Source of the DNA: CAYSUS01 sp964434165
GTDB taxonomy: Bacteria; Planctomycetota; Planctomycetia; Pirellulales; Thermoguttaceae
Assembly (NCBI GenBank): GCA_964434165.1
Contig: CAYSUS010000129.1
Location: forward strand, 1 to 18,118
Length of the DNA stretch: 18,118 nt
Direction of reading: 5' to 3'
The notes under the pieces were generated by a model, which saw only the letters and a list, made by a program, of their open reading frames with translations, searched no databases and had not been told where the DNA came from. The position numbers were made by a program, and so were the translations under genes. Below are positions 6,577-14,523 of this stretch, piece by piece; the stretch's first letter is position 1, and every line of letters begins with the position of its first letter.

Positions 6577-7614
6577 CTACTCGCGATCCCTCTTGGCCGA
6601 GACCCCCTTCGCCGGCCTGGACTTCGACTTCCGGACTTCCTTCGCCTTGACCGTGTCCGGCTTCTTCGCGGGCGAGGATTCTGCTTTTGCGGCCTCTCCG
6701 GCCGTCTCGGCGAGCTTTCGCCGGACGGTCACGTCCTCGACGTTGGGCAGGAACTCGCCGTCGACACTCCGCCCGATCGACCTCCAACGGTAGCTGTTGC
6801 CGTCGACGTAGGTGTAGACGTTGGTCGAAGTCGCCCGTCGTCCGTCGGCGAGCACGTGGGAGTACCGCACCAGCCACTGTTCGTTCTTGGCCGTCCACAC
6901 GCCCTCGCCGAAGCCGCCGTCGGAGTCGAAGACCCACGAGCGGATCGTGCCTGCGATCGGATCCCAGCCGATCACCTGCGTCCCCTCCAGATCGTCCATA
7001 CCGGGCATGGAGACCTTGAACTGCACGGTGAGGAAGTTGCCGTTCTTGGTGAAGGCCACGCGCTTCTCGACCGTGGAGTCACCGCTCGAATCGATCCACT
7101 CCCCGACCAGCCACTGGAGCGGTTTGAGATTCTCGTTGACGGGCGGGCCGGGCAGGGCCGTCTCTCGCACGCTGTGGAGCTTCCACTTCCCGTCCTGCTT
7201 GACGTGGATCGCCAGGTACGAGCTGTCCTCGGGGGGCTCGCCGGGTCGAACCACGCGAGCGACGCCTTCCTCCACGGCCACGTCGTCGGAAACCATGCGG
7301 ATCTTGGGATCGTAGACCGCGATCCGCGGTGCCTGCCCCCCGGCGAACATCGCCCGCATCTGCTCCTCGATGGCCTGGCGGCCCTGGATCCTGTCGCCCG
7401 AGGGGCTGATCCACTCGGCGTTCTCGCTCCAGTGCTCGGCCACGGCCTTGGCATCGGCGCGATTGTAGGCCGCCACGTAGGACTCGACCGCAGCGCGGAT
7501 GGCCGCCTCGTCGTCCGCGGCCGGTCGGTCGGCGGCGGCCCGCGAGAGCGGCAAGCCGAACATGGACGCGCAGAGAGCGAGAATCATGGAGCGGCGTAAA
7601 GGAAGTGACCCCAT
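6577..7614 (-). CDS. Exported SnoaL/DUF4440-like protein (SgcJ/EcaC type)
   Basis: The 345-residue protein has an N-terminal signal peptide (about 1-27, SMILALCASMFGLPLSRAAA). Residues 35-155 form a SnoaL/DUF4440-like cone domain: AIRAAVESYVAAYNRADAKAVAEHW at 38-62, then WISPSGDRIQGRQAIEE and DGKWKLHSVRET, the pattern of the SgcJ/EcaC group. A second domain (160-302) starts LKPLQWLVGEW and resembles the beta-barrel domains often paired with such cones. The tail (303-345) is Lys/Ala/Pro-rich and probably disordered. These folds bind small molecules; neither substrate nor reaction can be assigned. The start at 7614 places the signal peptide correctly; a second ATG at 7587 is possible but has no visible ribosome binding site. 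It lies 89 bp upstream of the Pro-rich gene, both on the minus strand, and both products should be exported. Confidence 0.8.
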   Translation of the reverse strand: MGSLPLRRSMILALCASMFGLPLSRAAADRPAADDEAAIRAAVESYVAAYNRADAKAVAEHWSENAEWISPSGDRIQGRQAIEEQMRAMFAGGQAPRIAVYDPKIRMVSDDVAVEEGVARVVRPGEPPEDSSYLAIHVKQDGKWKLHSVRETALPGPPVNENLKPLQWLVGEWIDSSGDSTVEKRVAFTKNGNFLTVQFKVSMPGMDDLEGTQVIGWDPIAGTIRSWVFDSDGGFGEGVWTAKNEQWLVRYSHVLADGRRATSTNVYTYVDGNSYRWRSIGRSVDGEFLPNVEDVTVRRKLAETAGEAAKAESSPAKKPDTVKAKEVRKSKSRPAKGVSAKRDRE

Positions 7615-8081
7615 GGCGGTACCTGCTAACTTGGGCAGAAGGAAGCGGTTGCGATTCCCAAGACGGCTGAAAAGAAGGGGTGCCTTAGGAGGGTTGCCCC
7701 GAGTATTCAGAGTCTCCCGTATTGTACTTCCCCATGTGAACCGGAAAGCTAGACAAAGGATCACCCCCTCCACAGACCCGGAATCGGCAGCGGCATTGGA
7801 GCGCGGCGATCCATCGCCGCCATGGCACTTGTCGGTCGGAGTGCAGCTCCCAAGAGAAGCGGGACGCCGCGCGCGTCAACGAAGCCCGCGCGGCGAGATA
7901 GTGAACGCAGAGCGGCGACCTGTCGCCGCAGCCCACAGATCGGGCGGTCCCTACCTCGTCTTGGGCAAGAGGGCGAGCCCAACTCAAGCGGCCTAGTCGC
8001 CGGCGCAGTCCGACGTGATGCCCCGCGTGCGGTTCACGAACCGCTGGAGCACGGGCGGCTTCACTACGTTATCGTGCTTCC
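7615..8081. other. 467-bp gene-free region rich in short perfect dyads
   Basis: No convincing gene is seen. A possible -10 TACAAT on the minus strand (7726-7721) may serve the SnoaL-like gene; its -35 is poor. Three dyads have 7-8 bp arms and a 2-nt centre: GCGGCGAT-cc-ATCGCCGC at 7803-7820, GCGGCGAC-ct-GTCGCCGC at 7912-7929, and GCGGTTC-ac-GAACCGC at 8029-8044. A fourth, GCCGCGCG with CGCGCGGC after 13 nt, is at 7866-7894. The first two are versions of one sequence. They could fold at the 3' end of the PSD1-DUF1501 transcript or be small dispersed repeats. Confidence 0.6.
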
Positions 8082-9527
8082 TTACGCCAGGATGTCCTTC
8101 ACCACGTGCCCGGCCACGTCGGTCAGGCGGAAGTCGCGCCCGCGGTAGCGGAAGGTGAGCCGCTCGTGATCAACGCCCAGCAGGTGTAGCATCGTGGCGT
8201 GCAGGTCGTGGACGTGAACCACAGGGTCCACGGCGTGGTAGCCCATTTCGTCGGTGGCCCCGTAGGTGATGCCGGGCTTGAAGCCACCGCCTGCCAGGAA
8301 GAGGGAGAAGCCCTTGATGTGGTGGTCGCGGCCGCTGCCCTGGGCCATGGGCGTTCGCCCGAACTCGCCGCCCCAAACCACGATCGTGTCGTCCAGCATA
8401 CCGCGCTGCTTGAGATCTTTGATCAGCGCGCCCGTGGCCTGGTCGACCTCCTTGGAGGTCACCTCCATCGCCCGTTTGATTCCGCCGTGATGGTCCCAGC
8501 CGCGGTGATAGACCTGGATGAATCGCACGCCGCGTTCGGCCAGGCGCCGGGCGAGGAGGCAGTTGGCCGCGAACGATCCGTCGCCCCCCTGGGTGCCGTA
8601 CATGTCCAGCACTTCCTTGGGCTCGCCGGCCAAGTCGGTCAGCTCGGGCACGCTGGTCTGCATCTTGAAGGCCATCTCGTACTGCGCGATTCGGGTGGCG
8701 ATCTCCGGGTCGTCGATCGACTCGGCCAGCCGGCCGTTCAACGCGTTGACCGTGTCGACCACGTCGCGCTGCCGCGATGGGCTCACGCCCTTGGGCCTCC
8801 CCACGTAAAGCACCGGGTCGCCCTGGGAATGGAACTCCACGCCCTGGTACTTGCTGGGCAGGAACCCCGAATGCCACTGTCGCGAGGCCACGGGTTGGGC
8901 CTGGCCGCCCCGGCCGATCGAGGTCAGCACGACGAAGCCGGGCAGGGCATCGGCCTCGCTGCCCAGGCCGTAGAGCAGCCACGACCCCATGGCCGGCCGA
9001 CCGGAGATCGACGTGCCCGTGTTCATGAAGGTGTGGGCCGGGTCGTGGTTGATAGCCTCGGTGACCATCGAGCGGACGATGCAGATCTCGTCGGCGACCG
9101 TGCCGATCTGGGGGAATAGCTCGCAGATCTCCTGCCCGCTTGAGCCGAACTTCCTGAACGGGAACTGCGGGGCGAAACAGTTGAGCGTCTTCCCTTGAAG
9201 CTGGGCGATAGGCTGCCCCTTGGTGTATGAGTCGGGCATGGGCTGGCCGTGCATCTGGGCCAGCTTGGGCTTGTGGTCGAACGTCTCCAGGTGGGTCGGC
9301 CCGCCGGCCTGGTACAGCCAGATCACGCGCTTTGCCTTGGGCGCGTGATGCAGCGGGTTGAGCATGCCGCGGCCGGCCAGGCGGGGATCGCCCCGCTCGG
9401 CCGCGGCCGCGCGAAACGGGCCCGGGTTGAGAAAAGACGCCAGGGCCGCTGCCCCCAGTCCGCCGGCCGTACGGCTCAGGAACGTGCGGCGGGTATGCTC
9501 CGTGCCGATCCAATGGTCCAGATGCAT
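8082..9527 (-). CDS. DUF1501 protein with Tat signal
   Basis: The 481-residue protein starts with a twin-arginine-type signal (HTRRTFLSRTAGGLGAAALA, residues 11-30). The DUF1501 family hallmarks follow: WLYQAGGPTHLETFDHKP (70-87), GWDHHGG (343-349), WGGEFGRTPMAQGSGRDHH (385-403) and DLHATMLHLLG (441-451). The family resembles the alkaline-phosphatase/sulfatase fold, and the conserved Asp and His residues look like metal ligands, but the reaction is unknown. In planctomycetes it is normally partnered with PSCyt1/PSD1 proteins, as here: the ATG lies 8 bp after the stop of the upstream gene, with a GAGG ribosome binding site overlapping that stop, so the two are co-transcribed and probably translationally linked. 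A TTG at 9539 would add four residues but is less likely. Length and motifs indicate an intact gene. Confidence 0.92.
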   Translation of the reverse strand: MHLDHWIGTEHTRRTFLSRTAGGLGAAALASFLNPGPFRAAAAERGDPRLAGRGMLNPLHHAPKAKRVIWLYQAGGPTHLETFDHKPKLAQMHGQPMPDSYTKGQPIAQLQGKTLNCFAPQFPFRKFGSSGQEICELFPQIGTVADEICIVRSMVTEAINHDPAHTFMNTGTSISGRPAMGSWLLYGLGSEADALPGFVVLTSIGRGGQAQPVASRQWHSGFLPSKYQGVEFHSQGDPVLYVGRPKGVSPSRQRDVVDTVNALNGRLAESIDDPEIATRIAQYEMAFKMQTSVPELTDLAGEPKEVLDMYGTQGGDGSFAANCLLARRLAERGVRFIQVYHRGWDHHGGIKRAMEVTSKEVDQATGALIKDLKQRGMLDDTIVVWGGEFGRTPMAQGSGRDHHIKGFSLFLAGGGFKPGITYGATDEMGYHAVDPVVHVHDLHATMLHLLGVDHERLTFRYRGRDFRLTDVAGHVVKDILA

Positions 9528-9535
9528 GGCTTGCC

Positions 9536-12500
9536 TCAATACCGCGTGATGGTCTCGTGCAGGTTGAGGATCGATCGGGCGACCGACGTCCAGGCGGCCA
9601 GCTCCACGCGGTCCACGCCCTCAGGCACCGGCGCGTCGCCAACCGCCAGCAGCTCATTGGCCGCCGACGGGTCCCGGGTGTACTCCCCGCGATGCCTCAC
9701 CAGCAGGGCCGTGAGCAGCTCGACCTCCTCCGGGCGCGGCTCCCGCGCCAGGGCCCGGCGGTATGCCAGCGCGATGCGGTCCGCAGCGGCGGAACCGCCC
9801 TGGCGGATCATCCTGGCAGCCAGCACGCGCGCGGCCTCCACGTAGGTCGGGTCGTTCAACAGCACCAGGGCCTGAAGCGGCGTGCTCGAACGCGGACGGC
9901 GTGCCGTGCACTCCTCGCGGCTGGGGGCGTCGAAAGCCAGCAGGCCGGGGTGGAGGAACGTCCGCTGCCAGTACGTGTAGAGTCCCCGGCGGTACTGGTC
10001 CTCGCCCTCCTCGGCGACCCATTTGCGCCTGGGGAAGTTCAAGTGCTGCCAGTAGCCGGCCGGCTGATACGGCTTGACGCTGGGGCCGCCGATCGTCGGC
10101 ACGAGGAGCCCTGACGCGGCCAAGGCCGTGTCGCGCACCAGCTCGGCTTCGATGCGGAACCTTCCCTGACGGGCGAGCCAGCGGTTCTCCGGGTCTTTCT
10201 CCAGCACGGCGGCGTCGGCCTGCGACGCCTGTCGGTACGTGGAGCTGGTGACGATCAGCCGCACCACGTGCTTGACGTCCCAGCCACTCTCGATGAGTTC
10301 CACGGCGAGCCAGTCGAGCAGTTTCGGGTGGGTCGGCAGCGTGCCTTGCGTGCCGAGATCCTCGACCGTCCTGACGAGCCCTTCACCGAAGAACAGCCGC
10401 CACAGCCGGTTCACGAACACCCTGGCGGCGAGTGGGTTGTCTCGGGCGACGATCCAATTAGCCAGGTCGAGTCGCGTGGGGCGGCGCTCGCCCACCGCGA
10501 GCCGGCCGAAAAACTCGGGGATCGCCGGCTCGACCACGTCGCCCGAGTCGTCCATCCAATTGCCCCGGGGGAGAACCCGCACAGTCCTGGGAGAGCCGAG
10601 CGACTCGGAGACCAGACTGGTCGGCACCGACGCCCGAGCCGACTCCAGTTGCTTCTCCAATTCAGCCAGCTTCGCGCGCTCGGGCGCGAGTAACGGCGAG
10701 ATCGAGCGATGGTACGCGGCCAAGGCCGCGCGCTGCTGGTCGGAGCGCTTGTCGGGCATGACGGCGAGTGCGGCTTCGATCTCCCCTGGCAGGCCGTGTT
10801 TGCCCGCCCGGACCGGTCGGGATGCGGTGGTCGCGGCCAGGCCGAATCGCCCGAGCGTGTGCCGGCTGCCGTACTGGAACGAGAGCGAGCAGACCAGCTT
10901 GCCCGAGGTGTTCTTGTCGGAGCTGGCGTCGATCTCGAAAACCGCGGCGCTCGCTTTGCCCGTCTGGGGAAGGATGGCCCAACCCGTGCGCCCCTGGTTG
11001 TCGGCCGCTGCCGAGACCGGGTAGTCCTTTTGCTCGTGGGTGGCGCTAGTGGCCGACCATGCCAGAGCCTTGCCGCCCTGTTTCAGAGCGATCTCACTGA
11101 GAACGAAATTGCCGTTCTCGGCCCTGCCGGGGCCCTTGGCCGGAAGGGTGTTGTCGGGCAGGACCTCCAACCGGAGAGCGGTCGCGCCGGGGGGCAGGCT
11201 CTCGATCGCAATCGAGTAGGTGTCCTTCTCCGGACTCTCGCCGCTTGCCTGAATCGTGCCGTCGTCAAGCACCGTGAGGGAGGCCCCGCCCTGCGATCGG
11301 ACCTCAACGGGCAGGAGCGTGGACCACTCGACGGTCCGCTCGCGGACCGACTTCTCCCAGGCGGCCTGGGCGGCGTCGAGCTCGGGGGTCTGGCGGTTGA
11401 GCATCTTGCGCTGGGCGGCGACGGCCCCCTGAAGCCGGTCGATCTCCTCCTTCTGGTCGGCGGTGGGAAGCGGGGTCTGCGCCTGCCGGCCGACGGCTCT
11501 CTCGCTGACGTCGGCGAAGAAGGCAGCGAAGCGGTAGAAGTCGCGCTGCGTATAGGGGTCGTACTTGTGGTCGTGGCACTCGGCGCAACCCATCGTGGCT
11601 CCGAGAAACGCCCCGGCTGTATTTCGCACCCGGTCGGCTGCATACTTGGCGGTGTACTCCTTGGGTTGGGCCCCACCCTCCTCGGTGGTCTGCAAGAGGC
11701 GGTTGAAGCCCGAGGCGATCCGCTGCTCGCGCCCCGCGTCGGGCAAGAGGTCGCCGGCGACCTGCTCCACGACGAAGCGGTCAAACGGCTTGTTGGCGTT
11801 GAAGGCGTCGATGACGTAATCGCGGTACAGCCACACGTCGCGATGGTTGTCGCTGTGGTACCCGCCCGTGTCGGCGTAGCGGACCACGTCGAGCCAATAT
11901 ACTGCCATCCGCTCGCCGAAGTGCGGCGAGGCCAGCAGCTCGTCGACCAGTTGCTCGTACGCGTCGGGAGCGCGATCGGCTAGAAAAGCATCGACCACGG
12001 CGGGGTCGGGCGGCAGTCCGATCAGGTCGAGCGAGAGCCGCCGGGCCAGAATGCGACGGTCGGCCTCCGGGGCCGGCTCGATCCCTTGGCTTTGATGCTC
12101 GGCGGCGATGAATCGATCAACCGGGGTCCGGATCCACGATTGATCCGCGGCCCCCGGCAACTCGGGGCGTTCGGGACCCACGTAAGCCCAGTGGCCATCG
12201 TAGGTTGCCCCCTGCTCGATCCAGGCCTTGACCAGGGCGACCTCAGACGGGGTCAACCGCGGTTTCTTCGATGCCGGCGGCGGCATGCGCAAGTCGGCGT
12301 CTTCACTGGAGATCCGCTGGAAGACCGGGCTTTCGGCCGGATCGCCCGGCGCAATCGCGTAGTCCACCGCGGCCTCTCGCACGTCGAGTCGCAGACCCGC
12401 CTCGCGCGCGGTCTCGTCCGGGCCATGGCAGGCGAAGCATCGCTGCGAGAGGACCGGGAGGATGTCGCGGGAGTAATCCACGCTACGCGATGCTGCCCTC

Positions 12501-12610
12501 CCCGTCTTCGTCTCCTGCGCAATGAGGGGAGGGAGGCGGGGAGATAGCCCTGCGACTAAAAAGATGACCGCAGCATGCGCGACAGGAGTCAACCGGCGGA
12601 GGCCGAGCAT
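9536..12610 (-). CDS. PSCyt1-DUF1549-DUF1553 (PSD1) cytochrome-type protein
   Basis: The 1024-residue protein has a signal-like hydrophobic N-terminus (8-30). A Planctomycete cytochrome C domain (PSCyt1) follows, with the haem-binding CFACH (58-62) and a possible Met ligand in LRMPPP (107-112). The DUF1549 (PSCyt2) domain spans about 160-367, with its signature WLDVVRYADTGGY (239-251) and CAECHDHKYDPY (342-353). The middle (430-600) looks beta-rich and carbohydrate-binding-like. DUF1553 (PSD1) lies at about 708-965, with NPLAARVFVNRLWRLFFGEG (725-744) and STPLQALVLLNDPTYVEAAR (909-928). The protein is probably periplasmic with c-type haem; it may act in redox breakdown of polysaccharides, as widely proposed, but no activity is established here. 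The start at 12610 has GGAGG upstream and gives the signal peptide; longer readings add unconvincing sequence. It is the first gene of the operon with DUF1501. Confidence 0.92.
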   Translation of the reverse strand: MLGLRRLTPVAHAAVIFLVAGLSPRLPPLIAQETKTGRAASRSVDYSRDILPVLSQRCFACHGPDETAREAGLRLDVREAAVDYAIAPGDPAESPVFQRISSEDADLRMPPPASKKPRLTPSEVALVKAWIEQGATYDGHWAYVGPERPELPGAADQSWIRTPVDRFIAAEHQSQGIEPAPEADRRILARRLSLDLIGLPPDPAVVDAFLADRAPDAYEQLVDELLASPHFGERMAVYWLDVVRYADTGGYHSDNHRDVWLYRDYVIDAFNANKPFDRFVVEQVAGDLLPDAGREQRIASGFNRLLQTTEEGGAQPKEYTAKYAADRVRNTAGAFLGATMGCAECHDHKYDPYTQRDFYRFAAFFADVSERAVGRQAQTPLPTADQKEEIDRLQGAVAAQRKMLNRQTPELDAAQAAWEKSVRERTVEWSTLLPVEVRSQGGASLTVLDDGTIQASGESPEKDTYSIAIESLPPGATALRLEVLPDNTLPAKGPGRAENGNFVLSEIALKQGGKALAWSATSATHEQKDYPVSAAADNQGRTGWAILPQTGKASAAVFEIDASSDKNTSGKLVCSLSFQYGSRHTLGRFGLAATTASRPVRAGKHGLPGEIEAALAVMPDKRSDQQRAALAAYHRSISPLLAPERAKLAELEKQLESARASVPTSLVSESLGSPRTVRVLPRGNWMDDSGDVVEPAIPEFFGRLAVGERRPTRLDLANWIVARDNPLAARVFVNRLWRLFFGEGLVRTVEDLGTQGTLPTHPKLLDWLAVELIESGWDVKHVVRLIVTSSTYRQASQADAAVLEKDPENRWLARQGRFRIEAELVRDTALAASGLLVPTIGGPSVKPYQPAGYWQHLNFPRRKWVAEEGEDQYRRGLYTYWQRTFLHPGLLAFDAPSREECTARRPRSSTPLQALVLLNDPTYVEAARVLAARMIRQGGSAAADRIALAYRRALAREPRPEEVELLTALLVRHRGEYTRDPSAANELLAVGDAPVPEGVDRVELAAWTSVARSILNLHETITRY

Positions 12611-12687
12611 GGGGAGGTCCTCCAGGCGGGAGAGCGAGCCGCCCAACTCGGCGGCCCGGGCTTGGGGGGTGATGTCCCTCGCATGAC

Positions 12688-12715
12688 ATCCTACGGCAGA
12701 AGGGCCGACAGACAA
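12688..12715 (-). promoter_or_regulatory. Weak candidate promoter of the PSD1-DUF1501 operon
   Basis: On the minus strand TTGTCT (12715-12710) and TAGGAT (12693-12688) are spaced by 16 bp, each matching consensus at four of six positions. The ATG is 78 bp downstream. Position is right but the match is modest. Confidence 0.3.
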
Positions 12716-12939
12716 CTGCCAAGACCTGGACAGGGCCAGATCCGGCATTCAGGATGTCGGAGGGTAGCCTGAAGTGGGGCGACACCTTTTCCCCCTCTCG
12801 CCGCCAGCGACCAGTCCGGGATAGGCGGGGGACTCAGGCGAGCGCGCAGTACACCCCGCCGCATAGCAGCGAACAGATGCACCGGAGAGGGGTGTGCCGA
12901 GACCGGGAGCCCTCCCCTTCGAAGATGGGGCGAGTGACG

Positions 12940-12979
12940 GGGCGCCGCGACGGCACTCTGAGCCCCACCCGCGGCGCCC
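12940..12979 (-). terminator. Terminator-like hairpin after the LuxR-type gene
   Basis: Perfect 9-bp arms GGGCGCCGC (12940-12948) and GCGGCGCCC (12971-12979) enclose 22 nt, 21 bp beyond the stop codon of the minus-strand LuxR-type gene. There is no U-tract on the minus strand, so it may stabilise a 3' end or work poorly as an intrinsic terminator. Confidence 0.45.
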
Positions 12980-13000
12980 AGGCTCGCAACCACCGGCGGG

Positions 13001-13264
13001 TCAGTTCCAGCCGTCGTTCTTGCGACCGCTGGCCCGCTTCTCGGAGGGCGTGAGCCGATCGTTGAGGCTGCTGATGCGCTTCTTGATGGCGACCCTCGTG
13101 AGCAGGGCAGCCTTGTCCACGCCGAGCTTGGCCATTGCGCGGGCCTTGTGGTTGTCCACCGTGTTCGGCGCGAGCTTCAGCACCGCAGCGGCTTCCTCGA
13201 CCGTGCAGCCGAGGCTGATAAGGCGGACGACTTCGGTTTCGCGTTTGGTGAGGTTTTCCGACAT
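13001..13264 (-). CDS. Single-domain LuxR-type HTH regulator
   Basis: The 87-residue protein is almost only a LuxR/GerE-type helix-turn-helix: LTKRETEVVRLISLGCTVEE (5-24), AAAVLKLAPNTVDNHKARAMAKLGV (25-49), with the conserved Glu-Val-Val near the start and the recognition helix around TVDNHKARAM. A basic tail (residues 60-87) ends in DGWN, which I recall as typical of a planctomycete group of such proteins. It should bind DNA, probably as a dimer. No receiver or ligand-binding domain is attached, so it cannot be switched by phosphorylation of its own chain. The ATG at 13264 follows a GGGATG-type ribosome binding site. Upstream lies a dyad (13306-13335) that could be its own operator. Neighbouring operons point in both directions, so either could be its target. 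Confidence 0.85.
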   Translation of the reverse strand: MSENLTKRETEVVRLISLGCTVEEAAAVLKLAPNTVDNHKARAMAKLGVDKAALLTRVAIKKRISSLNDRLTPSEKRASGRKNDGWN

Positions 13265-13305
13265 CGTGACATCCCAGATCGATCGCGTGACGAAGAGGCC
13301 AATTC

Positions 13306-13335
13306 CATGACTGGGTTAATTCACCCAGCATCATG
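13306..13335. promoter_or_regulatory. Inverted repeat upstream of the LuxR-type gene, possible operator
   Basis: The inner arms CTGGGT (13311-13316) and ACCCAG (13323-13328) flank 6 bp, and outer arms CATGA (13306-13310) and TCATG (13331-13335) extend the symmetry with 2 extra bases on one side. It lies 41 bp upstream of the ATG of the minus-strand LuxR-type gene, a good place for autoregulation. Binding is inferred. Confidence 0.4.
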
Positions 13336-13745
13336 AAGGCGGGCAGTGGCTAGCAACATACACTCCTTTGCAGAACATGCCAAGGGGGTGACTAGGGGAT
13401 TTACAGATTCCGCGGCAAAATCGTCCCTGTCCACGTCCAGGGTATTCCCCCCTGAAGTGGACGGATCAATCGCTCCTCCAGGATTAGTCGCGACGGGCCC
13501 AGTTCCGGGAGCAACCCAGCCGGCAGGGGAGATCGGCAACCCTCCTCCCGCCCCATCGGCGCGACTCCTGGCCCGTCTCAGAGGCATTCGCACGCCGGAA
13601 TGGATCACCCCGCGGTGAAAACCGACCAACTCATTCACGCGGGCTCCGCCTTGGCCTGCGGGCTGCGGCAACCCGCAGTCGAAGAAGACACCCCAGCCAG
13701 CTTGTCTTGCCTTCCGGAGCGACCCGATCGATCCGTTGCGGAGAG

Positions 13746-13770
13746 GGCGGGACCGGCCCGCCGCTTTTCT
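13746..13770 (+). terminator. Rho-independent-like terminator without a visible upstream gene
   Basis: GGCGGG (13746-13751) pairs with CCCGCC (13757-13762) over a 5-nt loop, then GCTTTTCT follows. The T-run gives it plus-strand polarity. It precedes the operon promoter by about 20 bp, and no recognised plus-strand gene ends before it. Confidence 0.5.
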
Positions 13771-13787
13771 CTGTGGCCCTCGGCTCG

Positions 13788-13815
13788 TTGACTTCCATGC
13801 CTCCGCGGCTATACT
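13788..13815 (+). promoter_or_regulatory. Sigma70-like promoter of the MutL-family operon
   Basis: TTGACT (13788-13793) and TATACT (13810-13815) match five of six consensus bases each and are 16 bp apart. Transcription would start near 13822, giving a leader of about 165 nt before the ATG at 13990. This is the best-looking promoter in the window. Confidence 0.6.
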
Positions 13816-13989
13816 CACGCTCGGGATGCGGCCTGCCCTCCGGCGGAGGAGAGCCGCCGAGGCGAGTGGTCGCTACGACGCGGTCATTCTCTCAAGGGCT
13901 CGCGTTACGACCGCCGGAGCTGTGTGCCTACCGAGACCGCAGGAACCTGCCTGCCGCGCGTGCGGGCGGGCCGAGATCGCTGAAGTTCG

Positions 13990-14523
13990 ATGGCACTGAC
14001 TCAGGAAGACCCGGCGTCGTACCTATCGGGGGGCATGTCGTGGACGGCTCACCCTGCGCGTCAACGCCCCTCAGCCGCAGCCGCGGCGGTTGGCGTGGTG
14101 CTCATGCTCGTTGCCCTCTGCGCCAGCCTCGGGGGGCTTTGGGCGGGGGTGTTCGCCGCGGCCGCGATGGTCGTTTCGCTGACCAGGTTCTTCTTTCCAA
14201 GTCGCTTCTCCATGGATGATGAAGGAATCGTGGCCAGCGACCTTTTCGGGAGCCGTTGCCTGCGTTGGTGTGATATCCGCCGAGTTTCGTATGACTCACA
14301 CGGCGTTTACCTTGCGACTCGGCGTACACCATCTCGACTCGACGCCTTCCGCGGTCTGCACCTGCTGTATGGCGGGGATCACGAACGGGTGCGGGCGGCG
14401 GTTCGCGCCGGGCTCGCGCGCCGCGGCGCAGCTTGTTCGACCTTTTCCGACCGAGGTGGAGCCTCTGGTTCGCGTCATGCGGCCGCTTCCTGTCGCCAGA
14501 CCCTCCCTGGAGTGCGCCCGTGA
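13990..14523 (+). CDS. Small membrane protein with PH-like cytoplasmic part
   Basis: The 177-residue protein has a conserved-looking N-terminus (EDPASYLSGGMSWTAHPARQRP, residues 6-27) and two closely spaced hydrophobic segments (29-50 and 51-66). A soluble part follows: FFFPSRFSMDDEGIVASDLFGSRCLRWCDIRR (67-98), VYLATRRTPSRLDAFRGLHLLYG (106-128). The FPSRF-DDEGI-LRW-DI pattern resembles bacterial PH-like domains anchored by a membrane hairpin. The last 30 residues are low-complexity. I do not know its function. The ATG at 13990 keeps the EDPASYL motif; another at 14035 is possible. Its stop overlaps the GTG of the next gene (GTGA), so translation is probably coupled. It opens the operon that contains the MutL-family ATPase. 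Confidence 0.7.
   Translation: MALTQEDPASYLSGGMSWTAHPARQRPSAAAAAVGVVLMLVALCASLGGLWAGVFAAAAMVVSLTRFFFPSRFSMDDEGIVASDLFGSRCLRWCDIRRVSYDSHGVYLATRRTPSRLDAFRGLHLLYGGDHERVRAAVRAGLARRGAACSTFSDRGGASGSRHAAASCRQTLPGVRP

Larger units (their letters stand above)
12611..13000. other. 390-bp region between the LuxR-type gene and the PSD1 operon
   Basis: No coding frame is convincing. It holds the terminator-like hairpin of the LuxR-type gene (12940-12979), the candidate PSD1 operon promoter (12688-12715), and a short dyad GATGTC-(8 nt)-GACATC at 12671-12690 overlapping that promoter's -10. Nothing else was recognised. Confidence 0.5.
13265..13989. other. 725-bp gene-free divergent region
   Basis: It separates the minus-strand LuxR-type gene from the plus-strand operon. 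Open frames on both strands here lack recognisable domains and good starts. It contains the dyad at 13306-13335, a hairpin CTGCGGG-(9 nt)-CCCGCAG at 13656-13678, a terminator-like hairpin at 13746-13770, a strong promoter at 13788-13815 and a GC-rich leader with a CGGCGG/CCGCCG hairpin at 13841-13859. A plus-strand terminator with no gene in front of it leaves room for an unannotated small RNA or small protein. Confidence 0.5.

Noticed and set aside
5631..6650. Plus-strand frame with Gly-Gly-Arg repeats (339 codons)
   Set aside because: It is the antisense reading of the Pro-rich repeats; the minus-strand frame has a signal peptide and a structured C-terminal domain.
8199..9119. Plus-strand frame of 306 codons opposite the DUF1501 gene
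   Set aside because: Antisense shadow of a gene with intact family motifs.
13346..13618. Plus-strand frame from a GTG, about 90 codons
   Set aside because: No ribosome binding site, no domain, and a parallel open frame on the other strand; kept only as one possible explanation of the terminator at 13746.
13736..13999. Plus-strand frame overlapping the operon promoter and leader, with a few Cys residues
   Set aside because: It starts upstream of the predicted transcription start and its Cys spacing does not form a convincing metal site.
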